A stretch of 64,000 nucleotides of DNA from Gammaproteobacteria bacterium (GTDB lineage Bacteria > Pseudomonadota > Gammaproteobacteria > HK1): contig JAJEAD010000023.1 of the NCBI GenBank assembly GCA_022824305.1, positions 62,001-126,000 of the forward strand, read 5' to 3'. This document shows, piece by piece, positions 55,307 through 63,730 of this stretch. The translations under genes and the position numbers were made by a program. The notes under the pieces are model-generated. The model saw nothing but the letters and a program-made list of their open reading frames with translations, had not been told where the DNA came from and did not search any database. The stretch's first letter is position 1, and every line of letters begins with the position of its first letter.

Positions 55307-56353
55307 TCACGGCGCCGGCGAGAGCCAGGGCTCGAGACGGTGGGCGTATCCGAAGAGCGCCGGCGTGCCGCCGCTGTGCACGAAGAGCACGCGGCTTCCG
55401 GCCTCGATACGGCCCGAGCGCACCTGGGCGACGAGGCCCGCCATCACCTTGCCGGTGTACACCGGGTCGAGGAGGAGCCCCTCGAGCCGTGCCGCCATCG
55501 ACATCGCCTCGCCCACGGCCTCGTTTACCTTGCCGTAGCCCGGGGCGTGCACGGCATCGCACACGTCGACGTCGTGGTCGCGGATGAGCCCGGCGCGTCC
55601 GATCATCGCCGCCAGCTCCGTCGCGCGCCTCTCTACCCGGGCACGCTGCCGGGAGGCCACGCGCCGCACGCAGATGCCGTGGACCGGAACCGTCTCGCCG
55701 CTCGAGCGCATGCCGACCAGGATGCCGGCATGGGTGAGCGCGCTGCCGGAAGCGCAGACGAGGGCGTCGAGAGCGATTCCGCGCGAGCGCGCCTGCTCCA
55801 TCACCTCCCCGGCGGCAAGCACGTAGCCGAGCCCTCCGATCGGAGCGTGGTCGATTCCTAGGTGGACCACGTAGGGGCGGCGCCCTTCGCGCTCCAGGGA
55901 CCGGGCGAGGCGCTCGAGCGCGGCGTCCGCGGCCGCTTCGTCCTCGCCGACCGGAAACGAATGCAGCCGCGCGCCGAGCAGCCGATCGAGCAGCACGTTG
56001 CCGGAGAGGCGATAGAGCGCGTCCCCGTCGTCCACGCGCTCCTCGAGCTGAATGTGAATGTCCATTCCGAGCGCGCGCGCGCCGGCGGCCGCGACGCGGA
56101 CGAAGTTCGACTGCACCGCGCCGGTGATCAACACGGTGTCGGCGCCCTGCGCCTGCGCCTCCCCGAGGTAGAACTCGAGCTGCCGCACCTTGTTCCCTCC
56201 GAAGGCGAGGCCGGTGCAGTCGTCGCGCTTGATCCAGAGATCCACCCCCAGGGCCGCGCCGAGCTGCGGTGCGGGCTCGAGGGGAGTCGGCAGATGGCCG
56301 AGCCGGACCCTCGGAAACGCATCGACTCCGGCCAGCGCGGACGGCCTGGGCAT
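55307..56353 (-). CDS. D-cysteine desulfhydrase / ACC deaminase-like PLP enzyme
   Basis: A 348-residue fold-type II PLP enzyme. The PLP Lys is K55 in FGGNKVRQLEF, preceded by LWIKRDDCTG; cofactor-holding segments TGAVQSNFVRVAAA and SGSALTHAGILVG follow, and VHSGGTPALFGY near the end is typical for D-cysteine desulfhydrases and ACC deaminases. It likely releases ammonia and pyruvate from D-cysteine or a small amino acid. GGGAGA lies about six bases upstream of ATG 56353. Confidence 0.88.
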   Translation of the reverse strand: MPRPSALAGVDAFPRVRLGHLPTPLEPAPQLGAALGVDLWIKRDDCTGLAFGGNKVRQLEFYLGEAQAQGADTVLITGAVQSNFVRVAAAGARALGMDIHIQLEERVDDGDALYRLSGNVLLDRLLGARLHSFPVGEDEAAADAALERLARSLEREGRRPYVVHLGIDHAPIGGLGYVLAAGEVMEQARSRGIALDALVCASGSALTHAGILVGMRSSGETVPVHGICVRRVASRQRARVERRATELAAMIGRAGLIRDHDVDVCDAVHAPGYGKVNEAVGEAMSMAARLEGLLLDPVYTGKVMAGLVAQVRSGRIEAGSRVLFVHSGGTPALFGYAHRLEPWLSPAP

Positions 56354-56609
56354 GAATCTCCCGGTGCGGCAGCCTGACAAGGACGCGCGATGATACCGAA
56401 AGGCAGACCGCGGACATCGTCAGCGCCGGCAACAAATCTTTACCTGGCGGACAACGCCGGGAAACGCCCGGCTGCGAGCATGCGTCTCGCGGGTGTCGCT
56501 GGAGCGCGGCCTTTCGATCCAGTCGCTTCGCTCCCCGTTCCCGCCCCGGCGCCGGAGCGGGTGAGCTCCGGCCGCAAACGCCCACGAGACACGAAGGAGT
56601 GAATTGCCC

Positions 56610-57152
56610 ATGAACGAGACACAGTCGGAGAACGGAAAGGCGACGCCCCGTCGCGGAGGCAGGAAGGTGCGCCTGGCCATCGCGGCGGTAGCGCTGGTGG
56701 GACTCGGCACCGCCATCGGGGTGGTGGCGACCGAGGTGCCCACCCGCGCCGCGTGGCACGGCTTCAAGGAGTGGCGGCACCACGGCCACGCCGGAAGCGA
56801 AGCGACGGTGCGGGCGCGCGCGAAGTGGATCTCCGCGTGGGTCCTCGACGAAGTGGATGCCACCGACGCCCAGCGCGAGCAAATCGACGCGGTGGTCGAC
56901 GACCTCGTGACGAAGGCGTGGCCCCTGCGGGAGCAGCACCGCGCGCATCACGACGCGCTCATCGCGGAGCTCGGCCGGCCCGAGGTCAGCCGGGAGGCCC
57001 TCGAAGCGCTGCGCACGCAGGAGCTCGCGCTCGTGGAGAGCATCTCCGGAGACCTGGTCGAAGCCGTCGTTGCGGTGTCCGGCATCCTCGATGCCGAGCA
57101 GCGCCTCGCCCTGGTGGAGCGCCTGGACCGGCACCGCGATCACCATCGCTGA
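56610..57152 (+). CDS. Spy/CpxP-like periplasmic protein
   Basis: A 180-residue exported or membrane-anchored helical protein. A single hydrophobic segment at about 21-41 follows a charged N-terminus. The rest is helical with a His cluster (EWRHHGHAGS near 54-63), a DATDAQREQIDAVV segment like the LTxxQ motif region of Spy/CpxP, and a His-rich end DRHRDHHR. Relatives sense or buffer misfolded proteins or metals at the envelope. AAGGAG is upstream of the ATG. It is followed by an OmpR-type regulator and histidine kinase, an arrangement recalling cpxP-cpxRA. Confidence 0.75.
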   Translation: MNETQSENGKATPRRGGRKVRLAIAAVALVGLGTAIGVVATEVPTRAAWHGFKEWRHHGHAGSEATVRARAKWISAWVLDEVDATDAQREQIDAVVDDLVTKAWPLREQHRAHHDALIAELGRPEVSREALEALRTQELALVESISGDLVEAVVAVSGILDAEQRLALVERLDRHRDHHR

Positions 57153-57347
57153 GCGGACAGAACCGGGCGGACGCTCCGGCGCTCGCCCGGGCGTCCTCGG
57201 TCAGGGCCCGGTGCGCTCGCGGTCCACGTCATCGCCGAAGCCGGACGAGAGCAGCGGGCAGTCGATGGTGCCGGGCCTTCCGACCGGATGGCGGCCGTCG
57301 CCGCCTGAGATAGCATGCCGGCGAGTACGGGCGCGGGATCCATCCTC

Positions 57348-58040
57348 ATGGTCGAGCGCATTCTCCTCATAGAAGACGACGAACGCCTCTCCGCCATGCT
57401 GACGGAGTACCTTTCGACCATGGGCTTCGAGGCGCGGGCGGCGCCGGACGCCGCTTCCGGCCTCGAAACGCTCGCCCGGGGCTCGTACGACGCCCTGGTG
57501 CTCGATGTGATGCTCCCCGATCGGGACGGCTTCGAGGTGTGCCGCGAGGTCCGCGCCAGGTCCGACCTTCCCATCCTGATGCTGACCGCGCGCGGCGACG
57601 AGACCGACCGCATCGTGGGCCTCGAGCTCGGGGCCGACGACTACCTGCCGAAGCCCTTCAATCCGCGCGAGCTGGTCGCGCGGCTGCGCGCCATCCTGCG
57701 CCGGCGACGCCATGCCGCCCCCGCCCCTGCCAGGCGACTGCGCATCGGAGACCTGGAGATCGATCGGGATACCCGGATCGTCACCGTCGCGGGCCGGGAA
57801 CGCGCCATGACCGGCAACCAGTTCGACCTGCTCTGGGCGCTGGCAAGGAATGCCGGGAGGGTGATGTCGCGCGATGCACTGATGGACGCGGTGCGCGGCG
57901 AGGCGCTGGAGGCCTTCGACCGCAGCATCGATGTGCACATATCGCGCATTCGCGCCGCGATTGAAGACACTCCGAAGAAACCCCGGCGGATCATCACCGT
58001 GCGCGGCGCCGGCTACATGCTGGCGAGGATAGTGGATTGA
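57348..58040 (+). CDS. OmpR-family response regulator
   Basis: A 230-residue regulator from ATG 57348 (MVERILLIEDD). The receiver domain has the acidic pair near 10-11, phospho-acceptor D53 in LVLDVMLPD, T80 and K102 in PKPFNP. The C-terminal winged helix (about 130-228) contains NQFDLLWALARNAGRVMSRD and IDVHISRIRAAI with RRIITVRGAGYML. It is close to CpxR/RstA-type regulators. Its stop overlaps the TTG start of the kinase gene, so the pair is coupled. Confidence 0.92.
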   Translation: MVERILLIEDDERLSAMLTEYLSTMGFEARAAPDAASGLETLARGSYDALVLDVMLPDRDGFEVCREVRARSDLPILMLTARGDETDRIVGLELGADDYLPKPFNPRELVARLRAILRRRRHAAPAPARRLRIGDLEIDRDTRIVTVAGRERAMTGNQFDLLWALARNAGRVMSRDALMDAVRGEALEAFDRSIDVHISRIRAAIEDTPKKPRRIITVRGAGYMLARIVD

Positions 58041-59347
58041 GAAGGGCGCGGCTCTATCTCCGTATCTATCTCTCCTTCATCGGCATACTCGCGGTGTTCG
58101 CGGTGCTGGTGTCGATCGGCGCGCACCTGCACGGTCGCAGCCATGAGCATCCGCGCTACTTCCAGGGCGCGGGAATCCTGGCGGCCAGGGTGCTTCCCCC
58201 GCCCGGCACGGACAAGGCGGAGCTCACGCGCGCGCTCGAGGAGCTCGCTTCGCATTTCCAGGCGGAGCTCGCCCTCTTCGACGCCGATCGGACACCGCTC
58301 GCCGCGACCGCCCCCGGCCTTCCGGTCCCGCCCGTGGTGATGGAGCGCGGGCGCTTCCTGCACCGCTCCGGGCACCGCAGCGCGCTGGTGCTCGCGCTGC
58401 CCGACGGGCGCTGGCTCGTGGCGCGGCACGCCCGCCACGGGCGCTCCGGGTGGCGTCTGAGCTGGCTCCCTCTCGTGGCGCTGCTGGCGGTGTGCCTGGG
58501 CGTTGGCGCCTACCCGCTCGCACGGCGGATCACGCGGCGTCTCGAGCGCCTCAAGGACCGGGTCGAGGCGCTGGGCGGCGGGAACCTGAGCGCCCGAGTA
58601 AAGGTCGAGGGCCGTGACGAGGTCGCGGATCTCGCGGAGAGCTTCAACCGGGCCGCGGAGCGGATCGAGCGCCTCGTGGAAGGGGAGCGGACCATGCTCG
58701 CGAGCGCGTCCCACGAGCTGCGCACCCCGCTCGCCCGGATCCGGATGGCGACGGAGCTCCTCGCGGGCGGGGAGCGTCCGGAGCTGAGCGCCCAGATCGC
58801 GGCCGACATCGCGGAGCTGGACGACCTCATCGAGGAGCTGCTGCTCGCAAGCCGGCTGCAGACGAGCGAACGGATCGCGGATGCGGAGCCGGTCGAGCTG
58901 CTCGCGCTCGTGGCCGAGGAAGGGGCGCGCACGGGCGCGGCGGTGGAGGGCGAGACGGTGCGCCTGAACGGCAATCGCCGCCTTCTGCGCCACCTCGTGC
59001 GCAACCTCTTCGACAACGCGCGCCGCCATGGAGGGGAAGAGGGAGTGGAGGCGCTCGTAGAGGCGCTCGATCCACGTGAGCACTCGGGAGCGGCGGCGCG
59101 CATCAGTGTCAGCGACCGGGGGCCGGGAGTTCCGGACGAGGAGCGGGAGAACATATTCGCGCCCTTCTACCGCCCCGCCGGCATGCGCGAGAAGGGGGAA
59201 GGCGTCGGCCTCGGCCTCTACCTGGTGCGCCAGATTGCGCGGCGACACCGGGGCGAGGTGAGCTGCCTGAACGCGGAATGCGGCGGCGCCCGCTTCGTGG
59301 TGACCCTCGCCTCGGTCGAGTCGGCGGACGCGGAAGACGTCGACTGA
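58037..59347 (+). CDS. Sensor histidine kinase (CpxA/RstB-like)
   Basis: A 436-residue kinase starting at TTG 58037. Two spans at about 9-27 and 141-161 flank a periplasmic sensor of about 110 residues with several His (GAHLHGRSHEHPRY). HAMP follows at about 160-212, then the H-box SASHELRTP with H226, the N-box LVRNLFDNARRHGG and the G-boxes SDRGPGVP and GEGVGLGLYL. It phosphorylates the adjacent regulator. With the His-rich Spy-like protein upstream, an envelope-stress or metal signal is a reasonable guess. Confidence 0.92.
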   Translation: MRRARLYLRIYLSFIGILAVFAVLVSIGAHLHGRSHEHPRYFQGAGILAARVLPPPGTDKAELTRALEELASHFQAELALFDADRTPLAATAPGLPVPPVVMERGRFLHRSGHRSALVLALPDGRWLVARHARHGRSGWRLSWLPLVALLAVCLGVGAYPLARRITRRLERLKDRVEALGGGNLSARVKVEGRDEVADLAESFNRAAERIERLVEGERTMLASASHELRTPLARIRMATELLAGGERPELSAQIAADIAELDDLIEELLLASRLQTSERIADAEPVELLALVAEEGARTGAAVEGETVRLNGNRRLLRHLVRNLFDNARRHGGEEGVEALVEALDPREHSGAAARISVSDRGPGVPDEERENIFAPFYRPAGMREKGEGVGLGLYLVRQIARRHRGEVSCLNAECGGARFVVTLASVESADAEDVD

Positions 59348-59419
59348 GGAGGGCCGCCGCCACCTCGAGCCCGCCCGCGAATCCGGGGAGGAGCGGGTAC
59401 CGGGCGCGCCGGTTCAGGG

Positions 59420-59435
59420 TCGGGGCGAGCCCCGA
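59420..59435. terminator. 6-bp hairpin between convergent genes
   Basis: Arms TCGGGG and CCCCGA around a CGAG loop lie in the 162-base gap between the kinase gene and the converging vapC. No T-run; weak evidence for a terminator. Confidence 0.3.
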
Positions 59436-59509
59436 TTGCACGTAGTAGCGATCCGTCCGAGAGTGGGAAGCCCCGCCCGACGAAGACCCCGGAGTTGCCG
59501 TCCTGACCT

Positions 59510-59911
59510 TCAGCCCCACAGGATCATCGGCGTCGATTCCGCGATAGCGATGAAGTCCCGGTCGGTCGACAGCATGACGAGCTCATGCGTGATGCAGAGC
59601 GAGGCGAGCAGGGCATCGATGGTTCCGATCTGGACGCCGCGGCGACGGCAGGCGTTGCGCAGATTCGCCGCTTCAATGTGGTCGGCGCGCGTCGGGGTGA
59701 CAAAGGGAAGTGCGGAGAAGCGCTCGATGATGCTCTGCGACGCCTTGGGGCCACGAAAGCCATGCAACAACTCCTGAAGGACCAGCCCCGTCGAGAACAC
59801 GGACTCTCCTCGCGTGAGAGCATCTCCAAGACGCGTGACGGCGGGATGGGCAGGGGCCGCATCGCGCCTCAGTGCAAGAGACCACACGCTGGTGTCGACG
59901 AACAATTTCAC
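59510..59911 (-). CDS. vapC: VapC-type PIN-domain toxin
   Basis: A 133-residue PIN-domain ribonuclease. The GTG at 59911 gives the typical start KLFVDTSVWSLAL with the first catalytic Asp; further acidic residues lie in LVLQELLHGF, GTIDALLAS and LSTDRDF. VapC toxins cut tRNA or rRNA. Its start overlaps the antitoxin stop by four bases (GTGA). It is convergent with the two-component pair. Confidence 0.9.
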   Translation of the reverse strand: MKLFVDTSVWSLALRRDAAPAHPAVTRLGDALTRGESVFSTGLVLQELLHGFRGPKASQSIIERFSALPFVTPTRADHIEAANLRNACRRRGVQIGTIDALLASLCITHELVMLSTDRDFIAIAESTPMILWG

Positions 59912-60108
59912 CGCCGGCTCCGCTCTCGCTTGTAATCGAAGTCGGCGTTCCACTCGAGCTGCCCGAACAGCTCCCGGAGCCTCGTCTGCTCCCGACGCGC
60001 GATGAACTCTCGCAGCGCCATGTTGACCGCCGCCTTCTTGGTCTTTTCACCACTGAGCTCGAGCGCCCTTGTCAGCAGGCCGGGATCGATTGCGAGGTTT
60101 GTAGCCAT
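59908..60108 (-). CDS. vapB: VapB-type antitoxin
   Basis: A 66-residue antitoxin: MATNLAIDPGLLTRALEL, then EKTKKAAVNMALREFIARRE, the usual ribbon-helix-helix DNA-binding pattern, and a C-terminal QLEWNADFDYKRER tail that inserts in the toxin. ATG 60108 is preferred. No Shine-Dalgarno is visible; instead an inverted repeat abuts the start codon. A promoter is seen upstream. Confidence 0.88.
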   Translation of the reverse strand: MATNLAIDPGLLTRALELSGEKTKKAAVNMALREFIARREQTRLRELFGQLEWNADFDYKRERSRR

Positions 60109-60173
60109 TGTGTAAATTCCACACACATTCAGTCACACATAGCCGAATATAGCATCACGTCGCCGGCGGACAA
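60109..60173 (-). promoter_or_regulatory. vapBC promoter and likely operator
   Basis: On the minus strand, -35 TTGTCC (60168-60173) and -10 TATATT (60146-60151) are 16 bases apart. Between the predicted start site and the vapB ATG lie two direct repeats, ATGTGTG (60134-60140 and 60122-60128), and the inverted repeat TGTGT...ACACA (60109-60125) touching the start codon. These fit autoregulation by the VapBC complex. Confidence 0.65.
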
Positions 60174-60510
60174 ACCAGGAACCCGCGCAGATCGGTAGGC
60201 TGCACATTCATGTACAAAGGGTTGGAGAGTGAGGTCCATCCGCGACCCCGACCCGGAGACTCTCGAAAGCTCGCCCATTCTCAAGTCGGAGGGTTGTCGC
60301 TTTCTCGTACGGCGGGATTCGATGTGCACAGCGAAAAACTCAGTCGACTCCTCGACTGGAGGTGCGAGAAGGAAGCCCTGATGAAGCTCCCCGACTGCAT
60401 TTCCGGCTGGTCTTCAATCCGCCGGTAGACTGGCCAGCCACTGACGAGGAAGAAACAAGGCGCGTGGCCGTGAGTGCTGTTCCTTCTTGACTACGAACAG
60501 GAGATTCGTC
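60174..60510. other. Intergenic region with an orphan minus-strand terminator
   Basis: 337 bases upstream of the nucleotidase gene without a supported coding gene. Short frames (for example 60210-60428 on the plus strand) show no recognisable domain. It is less GC-rich than its surroundings. The notable element is the terminator at 60334-60358; a minus-strand small RNA ending there is possible but unproven. Confidence 0.45.
60334..60358 (-). terminator. Factor-independent terminator on the minus strand
   Basis: Arms CAGTCGA (60341-60347) and TCGACTG (60352-60358) pair perfectly around a four-base loop. On the minus strand the stem is followed after two bases by TTTTT (60338-60334). No minus-strand gene is annotated between it and 62050, and a plus-strand gene lies in between. 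Confidence 0.6.
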
Positions 60511-62022
60511 ATGAGTGCGCATCGCGCCCTGGCCACGAGCTTCCTCTCCGCCTTGCTGATCCTGGTCCCGGTCGCGTCCTCGGCCGAAGCGACGAAGATC
60601 ACCTTTCTTCACGTCAACGACGTCAACGAGATCGAGCCCCGGCGCGGAGCGGGCGGATTCGCCCCGCTCATGACCCTGCTGGAGCGCGAGCGCGCGGCCT
60701 CCGTCCACACCATCACCACCTTCGGCGGAGACCTCTTCTCACCTTCCCTCCTGTCGGGCTTCACGAAGGGCGCGCACATGGTGGAGATGATGGACGCGAT
60801 CGGGACCGACATCGCGGTGGTCGGCAACCACGAGTACGACTTCGGGCCCGAGGCGGCCGCCCGGAACTTCGCCGCGTCCGCGTTCCCCTGGCTGGGCACG
60901 AACGTCCTCGCTCCCGATGGAAGTCCCGCCGCGGGGCTGGTGGCGACCCACCTCATCGAAAGCGGTGGCTTCAAGGTCGGGTTCTTCGGCCTGGTGACGC
61001 CGGAGACGGCGGTCCTCTCCTCTCCGGGCAGGGAGATCGAGTTCGCCCCCGTCATCGATTCGGCCCGGCGGGCGGTCGACGACCTGAATTCGCAGGGGGC
61101 CGAGCTCATCGTCGCGCTGACCCACCAGTTCCTCTCCGAGGACCGGGAGCTGGCCGCGGAGGTCGAGGGCATCCACCTCATCCTGGGCGGCCACGATCAC
61201 GTCCCGGTGGCCACCGACGTCGAGGGAACCGCGATCCTCAAATCGAGCCACAACGCCCACTACCTCGCCATCGCCGAGCTCCGTGTCGAGCGCATCGAGC
61301 GCGACGAAGAGACTTCGCTCTCGGTGAGGCCGGAGTGGCGCCTCGTCAGCAGCGCCGGGATCGCGCCGCAGGCGGAGATTCAGGCCCTCGTGGACGCGCA
61401 CACAGCCACGCTCGACGAGGAGCTCGACGTGGTAATCGGACGGACCACGGTCGATCTCGACACTCGCCGGCTCAGCGTGAGAAGCCGTGAAGCGGGATTC
61501 GGCAACCTGGTCGCCGAGGCCCTGCGCCGCCGCACCGGCGCGGACGTGGGCCTCACCAACGGGGGCGGCATCCGCGGCGATCGCACCTACGCCGCCGGCA
61601 GCGAGCTCACCCGCCGGGACATCTTCGAGGAGCTTCCCTTCGGCAACATGACGGTGCTGCTGGAGCTCAGCGGAGCCGACCTCCGGGCGGCGCTCGAGAA
61701 CGGCGTCTCGCAGGTCGAGAACATGGCGGGCCGATTCCCGCAGGTCGCCGGCCTGCGCCTGGTCTACGATCCGCAGGCGCCCCCGGGCGGCCGGGTGGTG
61801 GAGGTCGAAGTCGGAGGCGAGGCGCTCGACCCGGCCCGGACCTACCGGGTCGCGACCAACGACTACATGGCGCAGGGCGGCGACGGCTATGCGGCGCTCG
61901 CAACGGGCAGAGAGATTATCGACGCCTCCGGCGGCACCCTGATGGCGACGATGGTGATGGAGCACATCGCCGCCGAGGGCACGGTGGCGCCGCGAAGGGA
62001 CGGACGCATCCGGACGCGCTGA
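60511..62022 (+). CDS. Secreted 5'-nucleotidase/UshA-like metallophosphatase
   Basis: A 503-residue exported enzyme. Signal peptide about 1-25 (LILVPVASSAEA). The calcineurin-like domain has FLHVNDVNE (D37; the usual His two positions later is Asn), FGGDLFSPS, VGNHEYDFG, ALTHQF and GGHDHVP. The C-terminal 5'-nucleotidase domain has FGNLVAEALRR, LTNGGGIRGDR, FEELPFGN and YMAQGGDGY. It should release phosphate from nucleotides or related compounds in the periplasm. AGGAGA precedes ATG 60511. Some bacterial branches have Tyr or Asn at the changed His. Confidence 0.88.
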   Translation: MSAHRALATSFLSALLILVPVASSAEATKITFLHVNDVNEIEPRRGAGGFAPLMTLLERERAASVHTITTFGGDLFSPSLLSGFTKGAHMVEMMDAIGTDIAVVGNHEYDFGPEAAARNFAASAFPWLGTNVLAPDGSPAAGLVATHLIESGGFKVGFFGLVTPETAVLSSPGREIEFAPVIDSARRAVDDLNSQGAELIVALTHQFLSEDRELAAEVEGIHLILGGHDHVPVATDVEGTAILKSSHNAHYLAIAELRVERIERDEETSLSVRPEWRLVSSAGIAPQAEIQALVDAHTATLDEELDVVIGRTTVDLDTRRLSVRSREAGFGNLVAEALRRRTGADVGLTNGGGIRGDRTYAAGSELTRRDIFEELPFGNMTVLLELSGADLRAALENGVSQVENMAGRFPQVAGLRLVYDPQAPPGGRVVEVEVGGEALDPARTYRVATNDYMAQGGDGYAALATGREIIDASGGTLMATMVMEHIAAEGTVAPRRDGRIRTR

Positions 62023-62049
62023 GGTACGACGGGCCCCTTTGCCGCGACC

Positions 62050-63657
62050 TCACCCGAGCTCCCCGAAGGTGGCCGGCGTGATCTCGATGAGGGTCGGCCG
62101 GGAACGCTGCGCGGCCGCCCGCAGAAGCTCGGGGAGGGCGTCCAGGGTTTCCGCGCGCGCCGCCGCCCAGCCCACGCTCGCCGACAGCGCGAGGAAGTCC
62201 GGCGAGTAGAGATCGACCCCCACCGGCTCCACCTGCGCCTCCACCATGCAGTGGCGGATCTCCTCGAAGGACTGGTTGTTCCACAGCAGGCAGATGACGG
62301 GGGCGCCCGCCCCCACCGCGGAGGCCATCTCCCCCAGGCAGTACATCAGGCCCCCGTCGCCGGTGATGGCCACGACTGGCGCTTCGGGACGGGCGAGCTT
62401 CGCCCCGATCGCGGCGGGCAGCGCGTAGCCGAGGGTTCCGTACCCGGTGGAGGAGCAGAACCAGGCCCGGGGGTGGTTGGCGTTGAAGTGGGTCTGCCCG
62501 AAGTACACCGGCTCGGTGGAGTCTCCGACCACGATCGCGTCGGGCAGCGCGCTTCGCAGGGCCTCGAGCACCCGGTGGTGCCGCTGGAAGCGCGCTTCCA
62601 GGCTGCCCTTGGGGTCGGTGCGAAGCGCCCGCGCCACTCGCGCCGCCCCGTCCCGGGGCGAATGGCCCGCGAGGCGCTCGAGCAGGGCGGCGACGGCGCT
62701 GCGCGCGTCGGCGGTGATCGCGAGCGAGGGGCGGGCGTTGCGGGTGGTCTGCTCGGGGTCGATGTCGATGCGGATGAGGGAAGGCGCACCGTTCGCGAAT
62801 CCCGCAGGCTCGTCGTACCCGTAGTCGGTCTCTCCAAGCTCGGTGCCGATCGCGAGGAGCAGGTCGGACTCGTCCACGCAGGCGGCGATCTCCCGGCTCG
62901 CCATGTAGCTGCCGAGCAGCAGGGGATGGTCGGGGGGCAGCAGCCCCTTCGCATTGGAAGTGAGCGTGGTGGGCGACCCCAGCACCTCGGCGAGGCGGCG
63001 GGCTTCGTCGCCCGCACCGAGCGCGCCGCCGCCGAGCAGCAGTGCCGGGCGTTGCGCTTCCCGGAGTCGTTGCGCGGCCTCCGCGATCGCGGCGGGGTCC
63101 GGCGCGGGCGGCGAGGGGGAAGCGGCCGGCGCCGCCTCGATGCCGTCGGCGGGAAGATCGAGCACGTCGATGGGGATCTCGATGTGGACCGGGCGCGGGC
63201 GGGCGGAACGCAGGGCGGCAAAGGCCCGCTCGACCACCGCGGGCAGGTCGTCGGGACGCAGCAGGGTGTGGCTGAACGCCGCCACGTTGCGGATGACGGC
63301 GCGCTGATCTGAGAGCTCGTGCAGGCGCCCCTGCCCCATTCCCAGCTCGTGGCGCTGGTTGACTCCGGACACCACGACCATCGGCACCGAGTCCCCGTAG
63401 GCCTGCCCCATCGCGGTCGCGATGTTGGTCATCCCGGGGCCGGTGATGATGAAGCAGGCGGCGGGACGCCCCGACGCACGGGCGAACCCGTCGGCCATGA
63501 ACCCCGCACCCTGCTCGTGGCGCGGCGTGACATGACGAATTCCCGAACCCGCGAGCCCGCGGTACAGCTCGATGGTGTGCACACCCGGAATGCCGAACAC
63601 GTGGTCGATTCCGTTCGCTTCCAGGAGCTCGGTGAGAGCGGCGCCGCAGGTCGTCAT
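62050..63657 (-). CDS. ThDP-dependent enzyme, 5-guanidino-2-oxopentanoate decarboxylase (AruI)-like
   Basis: A 535-residue acetolactate-synthase-family enzyme. The N-terminal domain has VFGIPGVHTIELYRGL, catalytic E48 in TPRHEQGAGFMADG and ITGPGMTNIATAMGQAYGDS; the C-terminal ThDP site includes AITGDGGLMYCLGE and a following NN in LLWNNQSFEEI. Proteins with this N-terminus are often assigned as AruI in the arginine transaminase pathway; true acetolactate synthase is less likely, as no small subunit is adjacent. Start ATG 63657. If AruI-like, its product would be oxidised to a guanidino acid, a possible link to the ureohydrolase at 36009. Confidence 0.8.
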   Translation of the reverse strand: MTTCGAALTELLEANGIDHVFGIPGVHTIELYRGLAGSGIRHVTPRHEQGAGFMADGFARASGRPAACFIITGPGMTNIATAMGQAYGDSVPMVVVSGVNQRHELGMGQGRLHELSDQRAVIRNVAAFSHTLLRPDDLPAVVERAFAALRSARPRPVHIEIPIDVLDLPADGIEAAPAASPSPPAPDPAAIAEAAQRLREAQRPALLLGGGALGAGDEARRLAEVLGSPTTLTSNAKGLLPPDHPLLLGSYMASREIAACVDESDLLLAIGTELGETDYGYDEPAGFANGAPSLIRIDIDPEQTTRNARPSLAITADARSAVAALLERLAGHSPRDGAARVARALRTDPKGSLEARFQRHHRVLEALRSALPDAIVVGDSTEPVYFGQTHFNANHPRAWFCSSTGYGTLGYALPAAIGAKLARPEAPVVAITGDGGLMYCLGEMASAVGAGAPVICLLWNNQSFEEIRHCMVEAQVEPVGVDLYSPDFLALSASVGWAAARAETLDALPELLRAAAQRSRPTLIEITPATFGELG

Positions 63658-63730
63658 GGTCGAGGGGCTCCGTCGGAGGGACGAGAACAAGCTTCGCCCG
63701 CGCGCGCCACCGACGGCAAGCGGCGCGTTA

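Noticed and set aside
60210-60428. A 72-codon plus-strand frame upstream of the nucleotidase
   Set aside because: No ribosome site, no domain, and it crosses the terminator hairpin; coding is unsupported.
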